Source of the DNA: Comamonadaceae bacterium UBA2121
GTDB taxonomy: Bacteria > Pseudomonadota > Gammaproteobacteria > Burkholderiales > Burkholderiaceae_C
Direction: 5' to 3'
Length of the DNA stretch: 64,000 bases
Assembly (NCBI GenBank): GCA_002331385.1
Contig: DCYB01000008.1
Coordinates: 27,128 to 91,127 of the forward strand
The position numbers and the translations under genes are program-made. Shown in pieces: positions 31,507-40,708 of the stretch. Below the pieces are notes generated by a model that had not been told where the DNA came from, made no database searches, and worked only from the letters and a program-made list of their open reading frames with translations. How positions within the stretch are numbered: the stretch's first letter is position 1; each line of letters opens with the position of its first letter.

Positions 31507-33933
31507 CTAAACCCTCTCTTCTGTTGTGATGGAATGTGTTGAATGGGTGTCCGCTCGCCGTGCGTTCCCCTGCACGCGGGCGGCACGAAACAACGGCGCC
31601 AGCACCAGCACCAGCGGCAGTCCCAGCATCAGCGTCAATCCGAATGCGTGCAGCGCTGGCGTGCGCGACAGCCCGAGTAAACCGAACGACAGCCAGGTGC
31701 TGCCAGCCCCGATGACCACAGCCAGCCACGCCTGAGGGTCGTCCTCATGCTCCTGCAGATAAATGCCGTAGTCGATGCCCACGCCCAGCAACAGCATCAG
31801 CGCCAGCACGTTGAACAATTGCCACGGCTCGCCCATCAGCGCCATGAGGATCACCACCGCCAGACTCGCCAGCACGGTCGGCAACCACGCACGCCACGCA
31901 TTGCGGCCAAATCGGCTGCACAGCGCCACCAGCACGAGCACATGCCCCACCAGCAGCAACTCCGTCATGCTGACGCGATAGCGTTGCAGCAGCGCCGATA
32001 TTTCCGCAGGCTTGTCCACCCAGACCACGCCCGCAAGCCCTTGCGCCGCCTGTTCCAGCGCGGGCAACGCGGCCTGTCCGCGCACGCCGCGCAACATCAC
32101 CATGCTGCGCAGTGCACCGTCTTTCTCGCCCAGCCACAGCATTCGGGCAGCAGACGCAATCGGTTGGCCCAACCACGCATCCACGCTGAGCGGCTGCACC
32201 TGCTCCTGCACCTTTGCTGGCGGCTTCGCTGGTTCGGCAAAGGTCTCGCCCAACTGCTCACCCACGCCCGCCAACACCACCTTGCGCGCATGCTCCGACA
32301 ATTGCGCATCACGCGCTTGCCTGCGCGCCGACGGCACCCAGTCGGACACGGCGACATAGCCAGCGAGTTCACCCTGGGCGATCAACGCATCCAGACGCTC
32401 TTTGAGCGCCTCTTCGCGCTCCAGAACGTCTTGCGCGCTCGACCCCTTGACGAGATAGAACTGCGCCGGACTGGGCAGCCCCAGCACACGGCTGACCTCG
32501 ATCTGCTGGCGCACCAGTTCCGCAGGACTGCTTTGCAACTGCCGCACATCGTCCATCCCGTGCAGCAAATGCCCGCCCCAGATCCACGCCAAGGCCGTAG
32601 CGCTCAACACCAGTGACCACGGCAGCGCATTGCGCCACCGCGGCCACAGGGCCAACGTCGCGCCGATGCGCTGCGCCGCACGGCTGTGCGGTACATGCCC
32701 ACGGTCCAGCCAGGGGAACCAGCACACCACCGTCAGCATCGCGGCCGCCAGTCCGACGACGGAAAACACCGCCATCTGCCGCAACCCGGGAAACGCCGCC
32801 GCGCCCAACGCGAGATAGGCGATCACGCTGGTCACCAAGGCCAGCACCAAGGCGGGCAGCAACGCGCGCATCAGTCCATGGGGCGAGCGCTCCGGCGCTC
32901 CTTGCCGCGATGCAAAGTAATGAATGCCGTAGTCCTCTGCCACGCCCACCAGACTTGCGCCAAAGACCAGCGTGAGCAGATGGACCTGTCCAAAAAACAC
33001 TGCCGTTACGCTGAGTGCCACGGCACATCCCACCAGCAGCGACAGCCCCACCAGCAGAACCGGGCGCAGCGACCGAAACGCCAGCCACGCCAACAGCAAC
33101 ACGCCCGCCAGCGAGCCCCACCCAATGACGTTGATCTCGCCATGCGCCTGCACCGCCGCGGCTTCTGCATGCAGCGGGACGCCCGCCGTCAGCATCTGCG
33201 CCTCTGGCCAACGGACACGCACGGCCTCCAGCGCCTGTGACATGGCCGAGCCGATATCTGCTTCGCCCGACAACCGGAACGCCGAGCCATCCAGTGCGAA
33301 CTGCATCACCGCCCACTGTTGGCCTTGCGCCGACACCCATAGCTCACCATCGCGTGGTCGCGCCTGACTTTGCGTTGCGCGCGCAGCCCACCAGCCAGTC
33401 CACAGCGCCAGCGGATCGCTGACCCAGTCGGCCAGCCGCGCCTGCGCGCCCGGCTGATACAGGTCGCGCAGTGCGTGCTCCACCCATTGCTCTTCAGGCG
33501 TATGCATCAACATGGCGCGTTGTTGCGGTGTGAGCAGGCTGGCGCGCCACGGTTGGTAGAACGCCATCGCAGCCTGCATGCCATCCGCATGCGGCGGTGG
33601 CTCTTCCGTCAGGCGCGCGGAGGTCGCCCGCTGCAGCGCGGTGCGAAACACCTGTACCGCCTCGCGCGTATGCGCCCAATCGCCCGTTCCGAGCAGCACG
33701 ACAATCTGTCGCTGCAACTGCTCGGACAATTGCGCGGTCGCCAGCGACACGTCGGGTGCCTGCTCGTCCATCGGCAGCAGGGCCATCACGTTGGTGTCGA
33801 TGCGCCCCTGCTTCCAGAATTGCCACTGATGCACGCACACGGCCAGCACCAGCACCAGCCACGCCAACGCGGCAAGACGCCAGAAGCGCCCTGCAGGTGG
33901 ATCGTTCAGTGGCATGGAGTGCGTGGGTTGCAT
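31507..33933 (-). CDS. apeM: MMPL/RND-type exporter (ApeM)
   Basis: An 808-residue inner-membrane transporter of the MMPL (RND) superfamily. There is one N-terminal helix, a periplasmic domain (about 60-240), a first block of five helices (about 245-420) with GVAEDYGIHYFASRQG, a second periplasmic domain and a second block of helices with LLGVGIDYGIYLQEHE. The two GxxxDYGI segments are the conserved proton-relay motifs. In aryl polyene clusters this exporter is thought to move the lipid-linked polyene out of the inner membrane toward ApeL (LolA-like). It has a cotranslational gap of 32 bases from apeL. Confidence 0.88.
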   Translation of the reverse strand: MQPTHSMPLNDPPAGRFWRLAALAWLVLVLAVCVHQWQFWKQGRIDTNVMALLPMDEQAPDVSLATAQLSEQLQRQIVVLLGTGDWAHTREAVQVFRTALQRATSARLTEEPPPHADGMQAAMAFYQPWRASLLTPQQRAMLMHTPEEQWVEHALRDLYQPGAQARLADWVSDPLALWTGWWAARATQSQARPRDGELWVSAQGQQWAVMQFALDGSAFRLSGEADIGSAMSQALEAVRVRWPEAQMLTAGVPLHAEAAAVQAHGEINVIGWGSLAGVLLLAWLAFRSLRPVLLVGLSLLVGCAVALSVTAVFFGQVHLLTLVFGASLVGVAEDYGIHYFASRQGAPERSPHGLMRALLPALVLALVTSVIAYLALGAAAFPGLRQMAVFSVVGLAAAMLTVVCWFPWLDRGHVPHSRAAQRIGATLALWPRWRNALPWSLVLSATALAWIWGGHLLHGMDDVRQLQSSPAELVRQQIEVSRVLGLPSPAQFYLVKGSSAQDVLEREEALKERLDALIAQGELAGYVAVSDWVPSARRQARDAQLSEHARKVVLAGVGEQLGETFAEPAKPPAKVQEQVQPLSVDAWLGQPIASAARMLWLGEKDGALRSMVMLRGVRGQAALPALEQAAQGLAGVVWVDKPAEISALLQRYRVSMTELLLVGHVLVLVALCSRFGRNAWRAWLPTVLASLAVVILMALMGEPWQLFNVLALMLLLGVGIDYGIYLQEHEDDPQAWLAVVIGAGSTWLSFGLLGLSRTPALHAFGLTLMLGLPLVLVLAPLFRAARVQGNARRADTHSTHSITTEERV

Positions 33934-33965
33934 AACGTGTGGGAGTCAGGCCGATGCGCGCAGCG

Positions 33966-34595
33966 TCAGCGAAACAGCGCCGCGTCGGCCGCGCGCAATT
34001 GCGCCTCGGCTACAGGATCAACGATGCGGATCACGCTGCTGTCGCCACGCGCCTCCTGCAAGCGCACCTCGCGCACAAACGCTCCGCCTTCCAGATCGAT
34101 CTGGCCCAGCCATTCCTTCAGCACCGCATCGCGCGGCACCAGATGCAATTGCCAGCCCTGCGCCTGCGCCTTGCCCGACACGTCGAAATACTGCCGCAAC
34201 TGCGCCACGTCGGCGGACATCACCGCGAACAGCATGGCGTTCACCGTGCGCAAGACGGGCTCGTCTTGCGCCTTCATCTGCATGGCGACCTGACCATCGG
34301 CGCGCCGCGATTGCAGACTGTCCGGCTTCACGATCAACAGCGATTCAAACGGTTTGATCACGCGCCAGACAATGCCCTTGTCACGCGCCACGACAAACTC
34401 GCCGGACGAACGCAGTGGCTGCTTGAAGCCCTTGATGGTCTTGAGTTGCTCAAACCCGCCACGCACCACCGGCGCGTCCTTGAGCTGCGCACGCACGCGC
34501 CCCAGCACATCATCTGCGGCCAAAACCAACAGCGGGCGCCCCAACAGCGCCCCCACCAACCCTGCGTTGACCAATTGCCTGCGCCGTGTATTCAT
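33966..34595 (-). CDS. apeL: LolA-like periplasmic carrier (ApeL)
   Basis: A 209-residue protein with an N-terminal signal sequence (Arg-rich MNTRRRQ and hydrophobic core GLVGALLGRPLLVLA). The mature part has the LolA/LppX half-barrel pattern: FEQLKTIKGFKQPLRSSGEF, VWRVIKPFESLLIVKP, and the late QGWQLHLVPRDAVLKEWLGQ. LolA-type carriers shuttle lipid-modified cargo across the periplasm; here the cargo would be the polyene-lipid. The Arg pair suggests a possible Tat route, but no strict twin-arginine motif is present. Overlaps apeK by four bases (ATGA). Confidence 0.85.
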   Translation of the reverse strand: MNTRRRQLVNAGLVGALLGRPLLVLAADDVLGRVRAQLKDAPVVRGGFEQLKTIKGFKQPLRSSGEFVVARDKGIVWRVIKPFESLLIVKPDSLQSRRADGQVAMQMKAQDEPVLRTVNAMLFAVMSADVAQLRQYFDVSGKAQAQGWQLHLVPRDAVLKEWLGQIDLEGGAFVREVRLQEARGDSSVIRIVDPVAEAQLRAADAALFR

Positions 34596-35032
34596 GGCTC
34601 GACTCCCAAACGCTCCCACAACACCGGCGGGCAGACAAAGCACATCTCGCGCGTGCGCATGTCCACGGCGACCTGGATGGTGTAGGCGGTGTTGATCTTC
34701 TGGCCGCTTTGCGCATCGCGCATCACGTAGTCGATGCGCAATCGGTTCTCCCATTCGGTGATGCTGGCTTCCACCTTCAGGCGCTGGCCGAACGTGGCGG
34801 GGCGCACATACTTCAGCCGCATGTCCACCACCGGCCAGCCATAGCCCGACTCGCGCATGCGCGGGTAGTCGTAGTCGAACTTGGCAAGCAAGGCGCTGCG
34901 TGCCAGCTCCAGATACTTCACATAGTTGCCGTGGTAGACGATCTCCATCACGTCGATGTCGTAGAACGCCGGCGTGACGTCGATCTCGCAACGCAAACGG
35001 CTGCGCGTGGCTATTTCTTTGTCAGTGGGCAT
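34592..35032 (-). CDS. apeK: Hotdog acyl-CoA/acyl-ACP thioesterase (ApeK)
   Basis: A 146-residue 4HBT-type thioesterase. The active-site stretch FYDIDVMEIVYHGNYVKYLELA matches the YbgC/4-hydroxybenzoyl-CoA group, with the catalytic Asp in YDIDVM. A late hotdog strand shows INTAYTIQVAVDM. In aryl polyene clusters ApeK releases or edits chains on ACP. The ATG at PTDKEIATRS is chosen; the frame upstream overlaps the ammonia-lyase gene. It starts 11 bases inside the end of that gene. Confidence 0.85.
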   Translation of the reverse strand: MPTDKEIATRSRLRCEIDVTPAFYDIDVMEIVYHGNYVKYLELARSALLAKFDYDYPRMRESGYGWPVVDMRLKYVRPATFGQRLKVEASITEWENRLRIDYVMRDAQSGQKINTAYTIQVAVDMRTREMCFVCPPVLWERLGVEP

Positions 35033-36572
35033 ACAGACTCCAGGCGCGCTGGCGGATGTCGAGCAACAGGCGCTGCAGATCGCGATCCAGTGCCCGGTCC
35101 TGCTCCACCCATTCAAAGCGCGCGGCCAGATCGTCGATCCATGCGCGCATCGTGTCGCCCACCGGCACATCGCCCTGCACGCGCGCGCGCAGTACCACCG
35201 CCTGGCGGGCGGCAATGAGCATGCCGGCGATGACCTGCTCCGTCAGCTCCAGCACGCGCAGCGCATCGCGTGCTGCGATGGTTCCCATGCTGACCTTGTC
35301 CTGGTTGTGGCATTCGGTGGAGCGCGAAAAAACGGACGCAGGCATCGTCTGCTTGAGCGCCTCGGCGGTCCACGCCGAAACGCTGATCTGCAGTGCCTTC
35401 AGGCCGTGGTTGATGGATTGGCGCTCGCCCTGCACGGCCGACAGGTTGGACGGCAGGCCCTGGTTGTAGCGCGTATCAACCAGCAGCGCGAGCTGGCGGT
35501 CGAGCAGATCGGCCACGTTCGCCACCGCGTTCTTCAGCGTGTCCATGGCCAGCGCAACATGGCCGCCATAGAAGTGGCCGCCATGCAGCACGCGCTCTTC
35601 GTCCGGTTCGATCAACGGGTTGTCGTTGGCCGAGTTGAGTTCGCCCTCCACCAACTGGCGCAGAAAGGGCAGCGCATCTTCCAGCACACCGATCACATGC
35701 GGCGCGCAGCGCAGCGAATAGCGATCCTGCAGCCGGTGCGAGTTGCGCAGCGGCGCCTGCGCCACCAGATCGCCACGAATGCGCGCAGCCGCGCGTTGCT
35801 GCCCCGCATGCGGCTTGGCGGCAAACAGCGTTTCATCAAAATGGTGCGCGTTGCCCGCAATGCCCACCACGTTGGCCGCCGTGATGCGGCTGGCCAGGCG
35901 CGAGACGTATTCCGCGCGCTGCCACGCCAAGCAGGCCAACGCCGTCATCACCGCAGTGCCATTCATCAGCGCCAGCCCTTCTTTGGGGCGCAGGCGCAGA
36001 GGCTGCGTGCCGGTGGCGGCGAGCGCGTCGGCAGCGGGAGTGACGCGCCCCTGGAACATCACCTCGCGTTCACCGCACAGCACCGCAGCCACATAGGACA
36101 GCGGCGTGAGATCGCCGCTCGCGCCCACCGAGCCTTCAGCCGGAATCAACGGCAGGATGTCATGCGCGAGCAAATGCTCCAACTGCTGCAGCAGCGCCCA
36201 ACTAACGCCGGACAGTCCATGACACAGCGAAGCCATGCGGCACGCCAGCACCGCGCGCGTTTCCACTTCGGTGAGCATGCGGCCCGCGCCGCAGCCGTGA
36301 TAGGCATAGAGGTGATGCGGCAGCTCCGGTATCAACTCCGGCGGCACGGCCACCGTGCAGGAGTCGCCGTAGCCAGTGGTCACGCCGTAGACCACGCCAT
36401 CTTCGGCCAGCAGTCGATCCAGAAAGTCCGCGCCTTTCTGGATGCGCTCGCGAAAGGCCGGGGCCGTGGACAGGCGCGCCTGCGCATGGCCATGTGCAAT
36501 GTCGACGATCTGTTCGATCGTCAGTGCGGAGCCGTCAAAAATCACCTGCTCCGGATTCGCGTTCTGTGTCAT
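35022..36572 (-). CDS. Aromatic amino acid ammonia-lyase family protein (HAL/TAL-like)
   Basis: A 516-residue lyase of the MIO family. The Ala-Ser-Gly that forms the MIO cofactor is at 151-153 (GSVGASGDLTPLSY), and YGVTTGYGDSC near residue 62 with the Tyr-containing loop is intact. At the substrate-selecting pair the sequence reads Tyr91-His92, unlike the Ser-His of many HALs, the His-Leu of bacterial TALs or Phe-Leu of PALs. Located between apeJ and apeK, it probably supplies an aryl acid (for instance from tyrosine) for the polyene starter, as TAL does in flexirubin clusters. Histidine as substrate would not fit the pathway. Confidence 0.82.
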   Translation of the reverse strand: MTQNANPEQVIFDGSALTIEQIVDIAHGHAQARLSTAPAFRERIQKGADFLDRLLAEDGVVYGVTTGYGDSCTVAVPPELIPELPHHLYAYHGCGAGRMLTEVETRAVLACRMASLCHGLSGVSWALLQQLEHLLAHDILPLIPAEGSVGASGDLTPLSYVAAVLCGEREVMFQGRVTPAADALAATGTQPLRLRPKEGLALMNGTAVMTALACLAWQRAEYVSRLASRITAANVVGIAGNAHHFDETLFAAKPHAGQQRAAARIRGDLVAQAPLRNSHRLQDRYSLRCAPHVIGVLEDALPFLRQLVEGELNSANDNPLIEPDEERVLHGGHFYGGHVALAMDTLKNAVANVADLLDRQLALLVDTRYNQGLPSNLSAVQGERQSINHGLKALQISVSAWTAEALKQTMPASVFSRSTECHNQDKVSMGTIAARDALRVLELTEQVIAGMLIAARQAVVLRARVQGDVPVGDTMRAWIDDLAARFEWVEQDRALDRDLQRLLLDIRQRAWSLYAH

Positions 36573-36584
36573 GCGTGTTGTCTT

Positions 36585-37592
36585 TTAATGTGTGTCACGA
36601 CGAGGTGCCGCCGCATCCTCGCCCTGATCCCAGAAGGGAAAAAAATTGAACCAGTCATAAGGCGCGTGCACCAGCCGCCGCTCCAGCTCTGCGGCATAGG
36701 CCGCTGCATATTCCGCCAGCGCCGCATCCCGGCGCGCACGCGGCAATTCCACCTGCTGGGCGAGCGGCGCAATGCGCAGCCCGTATCCATCGCCCATGTG
36801 CGTGCACGACATGAAATACAGCGGGCACTTGAGCAGCGAAGCAATCACGTACGGGCCACACGGAAAGTGGGCCTCGTGCCCCAGAAAGCGGGCGCGCGTG
36901 GTCTTGCTGCGTGACACCGGAACGCGATCACCGGCAATGGCGATGAACTCGCCCTGCGCCACCCGTTCCGACAGCATCATCGCGGTGGCGGCGTTGAACT
37001 CCGTCACCTGCAAAAAGCGTACCTGGCTGCCCGGCGAGATGCGCGCGAGCAGCCGGTTGAACCGCTCCGCGTGGCGCGTGTGCACCAGCACGTTCAGGCG
37101 CAGGCCCGCGCGGCGTTCAGCCAGCACCTGGCACAGTTCGATGCAGCCGATGTGCGCCGTCACGAAGACCGCACCCTGTCCCTTGTCCAGCAATTCGAGA
37201 ATCGGCTCGTGCCCGCCGTAGCTCACTTGGGCGACGGGATAGCTGCCCGAAATCGCCAGCATCTTGTCCAGCAGCACCTGCGCGAACACGCATAAATGGC
37301 GCATGCTTTCACGCCATCCCGGCTCACGCGGCCATGGCGCATGCGCGGCCTGCATGCGGCGCAAATATTGCAACGACGCCCGACGCGCCAGCGGCTTGGC
37401 CAGCCAGTAGTAAGTCACCACGGGGTACAGGCAGAGCATGAACGGCCGGCGCCCCAGCAATCGATGGATGTGAAACAGCAGCCACATACCGCCAGCAAAC
37501 GTGCTCTCGCCTATCTGCGCCCAATGCGTTGCGGCATTGGCAGCCGTCGCGTCCTGACGCCCGGCGTCAGCAGGTTGCGCGCGCCCGCTCAT
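36585..37592 (-). CDS. apeJ: LpxL-like lipid acyltransferase, C-terminal half of ApeJ
   Basis: A 335-residue HtrB/LpxL-type acyltransferase. The catalytic Hx4E is in VTAHIGCIELCQV and further typical segments are AIAGDRVPVS and APYDWFNFFPFWDQ. One N-terminal hydrophobic region probably anchors it in the inner membrane. In E. coli ApeJ is a glycosyltransferase-acyltransferase fusion; here the two activities are in separate overlapping genes (ATGA). It is expected to help attach the polyene to a lipid. The start MSGRAQPADAG is fixed by the overlap with the upstream stop. Confidence 0.83.
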   Translation of the reverse strand: MSGRAQPADAGRQDATAANAATHWAQIGESTFAGGMWLLFHIHRLLGRRPFMLCLYPVVTYYWLAKPLARRASLQYLRRMQAAHAPWPREPGWRESMRHLCVFAQVLLDKMLAISGSYPVAQVSYGGHEPILELLDKGQGAVFVTAHIGCIELCQVLAERRAGLRLNVLVHTRHAERFNRLLARISPGSQVRFLQVTEFNAATAMMLSERVAQGEFIAIAGDRVPVSRSKTTRARFLGHEAHFPCGPYVIASLLKCPLYFMSCTHMGDGYGLRIAPLAQQVELPRARRDAALAEYAAAYAAELERRLVHAPYDWFNFFPFWDQGEDAAAPRRDTH

Positions 37593-38347
37593 GTGACCCA
37601 GCCTCGCATCTTGCGCGCCACCAGCACCGGACTGCGCAGCAACATGCCGCCAAACATCCGCGCGTGCATGCCAGAGATCAGCAGGTTGTCGCGCCATGCC
37701 TTGAAGTGCGACAGGCCATCCATGGGATACGTCACGGGCGTGCGTTGGGTGATGAACGGCACGCCCTGCCAAAACATGCGCACGAGGATTTCGATGTCGA
37801 ACTCCATGCGCTTGCCGATGTCCGCGCTGTCGATGGCCCTGAGCGCGGCCGCCAGCGGGTACACGCGAAAGCCGCACATGGAATCGCGAATCTCCAGCGA
37901 CAGCGTATTGATCCACACCCACACGTGCGTGACGTAACGGCCATACAGCCGCGCCTTGGGCACGCTGTCATCGTAGATCGGCGCGCCGCAAATCATGCTG
38001 CCCGGATGTTGGCGCGCCAGTGAGGCAAATGCGGGAATATCGGCAATGGCGTGCTGGCCGTCGGCGTCGATCTGCAGCACATGCGTGTAGCCCTTGCGCG
38101 CCGCATGGCGCATGCCCGCGATCATCGCACTGCCCTTGCCCTGATTCACGTCGAGCCGCACCAGCATGGCACGCGGCGCATGGTCAGCCGCGAGCGCATC
38201 CAGCACACGCGCACATTCCGGGCTGGAGCCATCGTCCACCAGAATGCAATCCAGCCCCGCATCCAGCGCGCCGCGCAACATGTGGCCGACGGTGTCCGGA
38301 TGGTTGTAGACCGGGATCACGGTCACGATGGAAGTCTCGGTCGCCAT
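37589..38347 (-). CDS. Family 2 glycosyltransferase (N-terminal half of ApeJ)
   Basis: A 252-residue GT-A glycosyltransferase. The GT2 motifs are in VTVIPVYNHPDTVG, LVDDGSSPECARVL, and the metal-binding DXD-like QIDADGQH. The late region has the RTPVTYPMDG often found in DPM/polyprenyl-type enzymes. It is short for the fused form because the acyltransferase is a separate gene here. It probably transfers a sugar or acts on a lipid carrier in the pigment assembly. It starts three bases after apeH-I. Confidence 0.82.
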   Translation of the reverse strand: MATETSIVTVIPVYNHPDTVGHMLRGALDAGLDCILVDDGSSPECARVLDALAADHAPRAMLVRLDVNQGKGSAMIAGMRHAARKGYTHVLQIDADGQHAIADIPAFASLARQHPGSMICGAPIYDDSVPKARLYGRYVTHVWVWINTLSLEIRDSMCGFRVYPLAAALRAIDSADIGKRMEFDIEILVRMFWQGVPFITQRTPVTYPMDGLSHFKAWRDNLLISGMHARMFGGMLLRSPVLVARKMRGWVT

Positions 38348-38350
38348 GCC

Positions 38351-40090
38351 TTATCCGCCCCGCTGCAACAACTTGCCGCTCGCGTGCGCGCCGCGCCCGG
38401 AGGTCAGCGTGAATTGCACGCCGCGCCCATCGGCCAGGCGCGCCAGCCGCATCTGCACGCAGTCGCCCGGAAGAATCGGTTGCTGGAACTTCACCACCTG
38501 CGCCAACGGCAATGGTGCCGTCATTTCAAACGCCTGCCGCGCCAACTCCACGACCCAATGCAATTGCGCCACGCCGGGCACCAGTGCGGCTTGCGGGAAA
38601 TGGCCATCCAGCACACGCAAGCCCGCGTCGACATGCAGCTGCGCCAGCGCCTCATCCGCAGAGCGCTCCAGCCAGTGCGGGCGCGGCATCAACGGCGCGA
38701 ACAGGGCCAGCAAGCTGGACTGTGTGATCTTGCCCTGCGCATTCATCGGCATGCGTGCCACGTAACGCCAATGGCGTGGCAAGGCGATGCGCTCCACGTC
38801 GTGTATCAGCAGCGCACGCAAACGCTCGGCCATGGCGCGGCGCCCATTGGCCGTCAACGCACTCCAGCCTGCTTCGCTCAGTTCCACGACCATGCCGATG
38901 CGCACCGGCAGGTCCGCCGCTGGCTCGATCAACACCGCGCGCGCGCCCGACACCCAGGCACTCGCTTGCAGGCATTGCTCCATGGCGGTCAACGACACGC
39001 GCTTTTCCGCAATCTTGACGATGCGATCCACCCGCCCTTGCAACACGAAACCGGCGCCATCGTCGCTGGGCTGTGCCCGGTCCGACGTTTCCCACCAAGT
39101 GTGCGCGTCCGCCAGATGGGGCGAACGCACGCACAGCAGACCTTCGTCGTTCAGCCGCGCTTGCACGCCCGGCAGAACCTGCCACGCATCGCCCTGATCC
39201 GCGCGGCGGCGCCATGCGATGCCGCCCGTCTCCGAGCTGCCAAACACTTCGGTCGGCGACTGCCCGAGCACGGCCAGGGCATGCGCCGATGCCTGCGCCG
39301 TCAACGGCCCGCCCGACGAAAACACCGCCGTCAACTGACTGCGCACGTCCGCCCAATCCAGGTTGTCCGGCAAGCGCGACAGCAGTGCGGGCGACGACAC
39401 CAGCACCGCACGCTGTCCTGCCTGTTTCAGCGCCTGCAATGACTGGAGAATGTCTTCCGGATAGCGCGCGATGTCGCCACCCAATGCGCGCCCCGCCGCC
39501 AACGGCCAGAGTACGCGAAAGAGCAAGCCGTAAATATGCTGGTGCGACACGGTTGCCAGCACCCGTGCATCTTGCGCAGGCACGAGGGATCCGAACGCGC
39601 GTTGCAGCGCATGCACCTCGGCATCCAACTGCGCCACCTGCTTGACGATGCGCATCGGCTTGCCTGTCGAGCCCGATGTGAACAGTGCAAGGCGCTGCGC
39701 GTGCATGTCAAAGAGCGTCAGGCGCACGGCATCCGCGCTGCTCTCATCCGGCTGCAACGCATCGGGTAGCAATCCGGCCACTGCGCTTACTGAAGGGAGC
39801 AGCAATTCAAGGGTGGCCGGCTGCATGTCGCTCGCCAGCACAGGCATCTTGCCCGCGTGCCAGGCGCCCCACAATGCGCAGGACAGCTCCAGCGCATCGT
39901 CAAAAAACAGGGCAATTTCGGGTCCGGGAACGCGCTGGAAACGCGCGCACCACGATTGCACCCGGCGCACCCACGCCGCATGCATCGTGCGCTCTGCACC
40001 CACTTGCGCCACGACATGCGACGGCGCAAACGATTGCACCAACGCCAGTTGATGGAGCGGTTGGCTTTTCTGAAGCAGTGGCATGTCCAT
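38351..40090 (-). CDS. apeH: Aryl-ACP ligase fused to a hotdog dehydratase (ApeH-ApeI)
   Basis: A 579-residue two-domain protein. Residues about 1-470 form an adenylating enzyme with the P-loop LFTSGSTGKPM, the substrate loop EVFGSSETGGIAWRRR, and GRVDRIVKIAEKRVSLTAME, so it activates the aryl acid and loads it on ACP. From about residue 477 a FabA/FabZ-like hotdog domain follows, with the catalytic His497 in LDGHFPQAALVPGVAQLHW. E. coli has these as separate genes apeH and apeI. The fusion has no frameshift. The start is uncertain: the ATG at MDMPLLQ is chosen. Confidence 0.86.
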   Translation of the reverse strand: MDMPLLQKSQPLHQLALVQSFAPSHVVAQVGAERTMHAAWVRRVQSWCARFQRVPGPEIALFFDDALELSCALWGAWHAGKMPVLASDMQPATLELLLPSVSAVAGLLPDALQPDESSADAVRLTLFDMHAQRLALFTSGSTGKPMRIVKQVAQLDAEVHALQRAFGSLVPAQDARVLATVSHQHIYGLLFRVLWPLAAGRALGGDIARYPEDILQSLQALKQAGQRAVLVSSPALLSRLPDNLDWADVRSQLTAVFSSGGPLTAQASAHALAVLGQSPTEVFGSSETGGIAWRRRADQGDAWQVLPGVQARLNDEGLLCVRSPHLADAHTWWETSDRAQPSDDGAGFVLQGRVDRIVKIAEKRVSLTAMEQCLQASAWVSGARAVLIEPAADLPVRIGMVVELSEAGWSALTANGRRAMAERLRALLIHDVERIALPRHWRYVARMPMNAQGKITQSSLLALFAPLMPRPHWLERSADEALAQLHVDAGLRVLDGHFPQAALVPGVAQLHWVVELARQAFEMTAPLPLAQVVKFQQPILPGDCVQMRLARLADGRGVQFTLTSGRGAHASGKLLQRGG

Positions 40091-40118
40091 GGCGAGATCG
40101 ACCCTTGCGCGCTTCACG

Positions 40119-40682
40119 TCAGGCCGACGCGGACGGAGGCGGCCCCGCACGACGCACCGAGCGGCGCACGCACCACTCCGCTGCCATCAGCAAGCCCATG
40201 AGCACATAGGCAATCAGTCCGTTGTAGAGCGCCCAGACCGCGTCGCTGCCGTACAGCGCGGTGATGGCCGCGATGCTGCCATTCAGCACGAAGAACACGC
40301 ACCACACCTTGGTCACCTGGCGCGTGTAGTGCACGCCGGACGGCGGCAGATCGGGCTCGCGCAGGCGCGCCAGTCGCTCCACCACACTCGGTGGCTGCCA
40401 CAGGCTGGCGCCAAATACACCCAGCAACACGCCATTCACGAGCACCGGGTAGAGCTTGACCATCAACGGCGACTGGCTGATCCACGCAGCCACGGCCAGC
40501 AGCACCGTGCCGCCCGCGACCACCCACCACCAGCGTTCGCGCGCCACCAGTGCGCGCGCCACTGCGAGCGCGGCCAGAAGCAGCGCCATCCACTGTGGCG
40601 CGACACGGCCCAGTGCAGCGTAGACCGCCACCGGATACAGCACGGTCAACAACACCAGTGCCCATTTCACGCCGCTGCGCAT
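40119..40682 (-). CDS. apeG: Predicted membrane protein (ApeG, COG4648)
   Basis: A 187-residue integral membrane protein with five or six hydrophobic segments (first WALVLLTVLYPVAVYAAL) and a soluble loop with PPSVVERLARLREPDLPPS near residue 100. The phrase KVWCVFFVLNGSIAAITALY is typical of the COG4648 family that accompanies aryl polyene and xanthomonadin clusters. Its function is unknown; it may help localise the synthetic complex at the membrane. It lies between apeH and the ACP pair. Confidence 0.8.
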   Translation of the reverse strand: MRSGVKWALVLLTVLYPVAVYAALGRVAPQWMALLLAALAVARALVARERWWWVVAGGTVLLAVAAWISQSPLMVKLYPVLVNGVLLGVFGASLWQPPSVVERLARLREPDLPPSGVHYTRQVTKVWCVFFVLNGSIAAITALYGSDAVWALYNGLIAYVLMGLLMAAEWCVRRSVRRAGPPPSASA

Positions 40683-40708
40683 GTCCGGTCATCCCCAGTC
40701 CGCACCGC

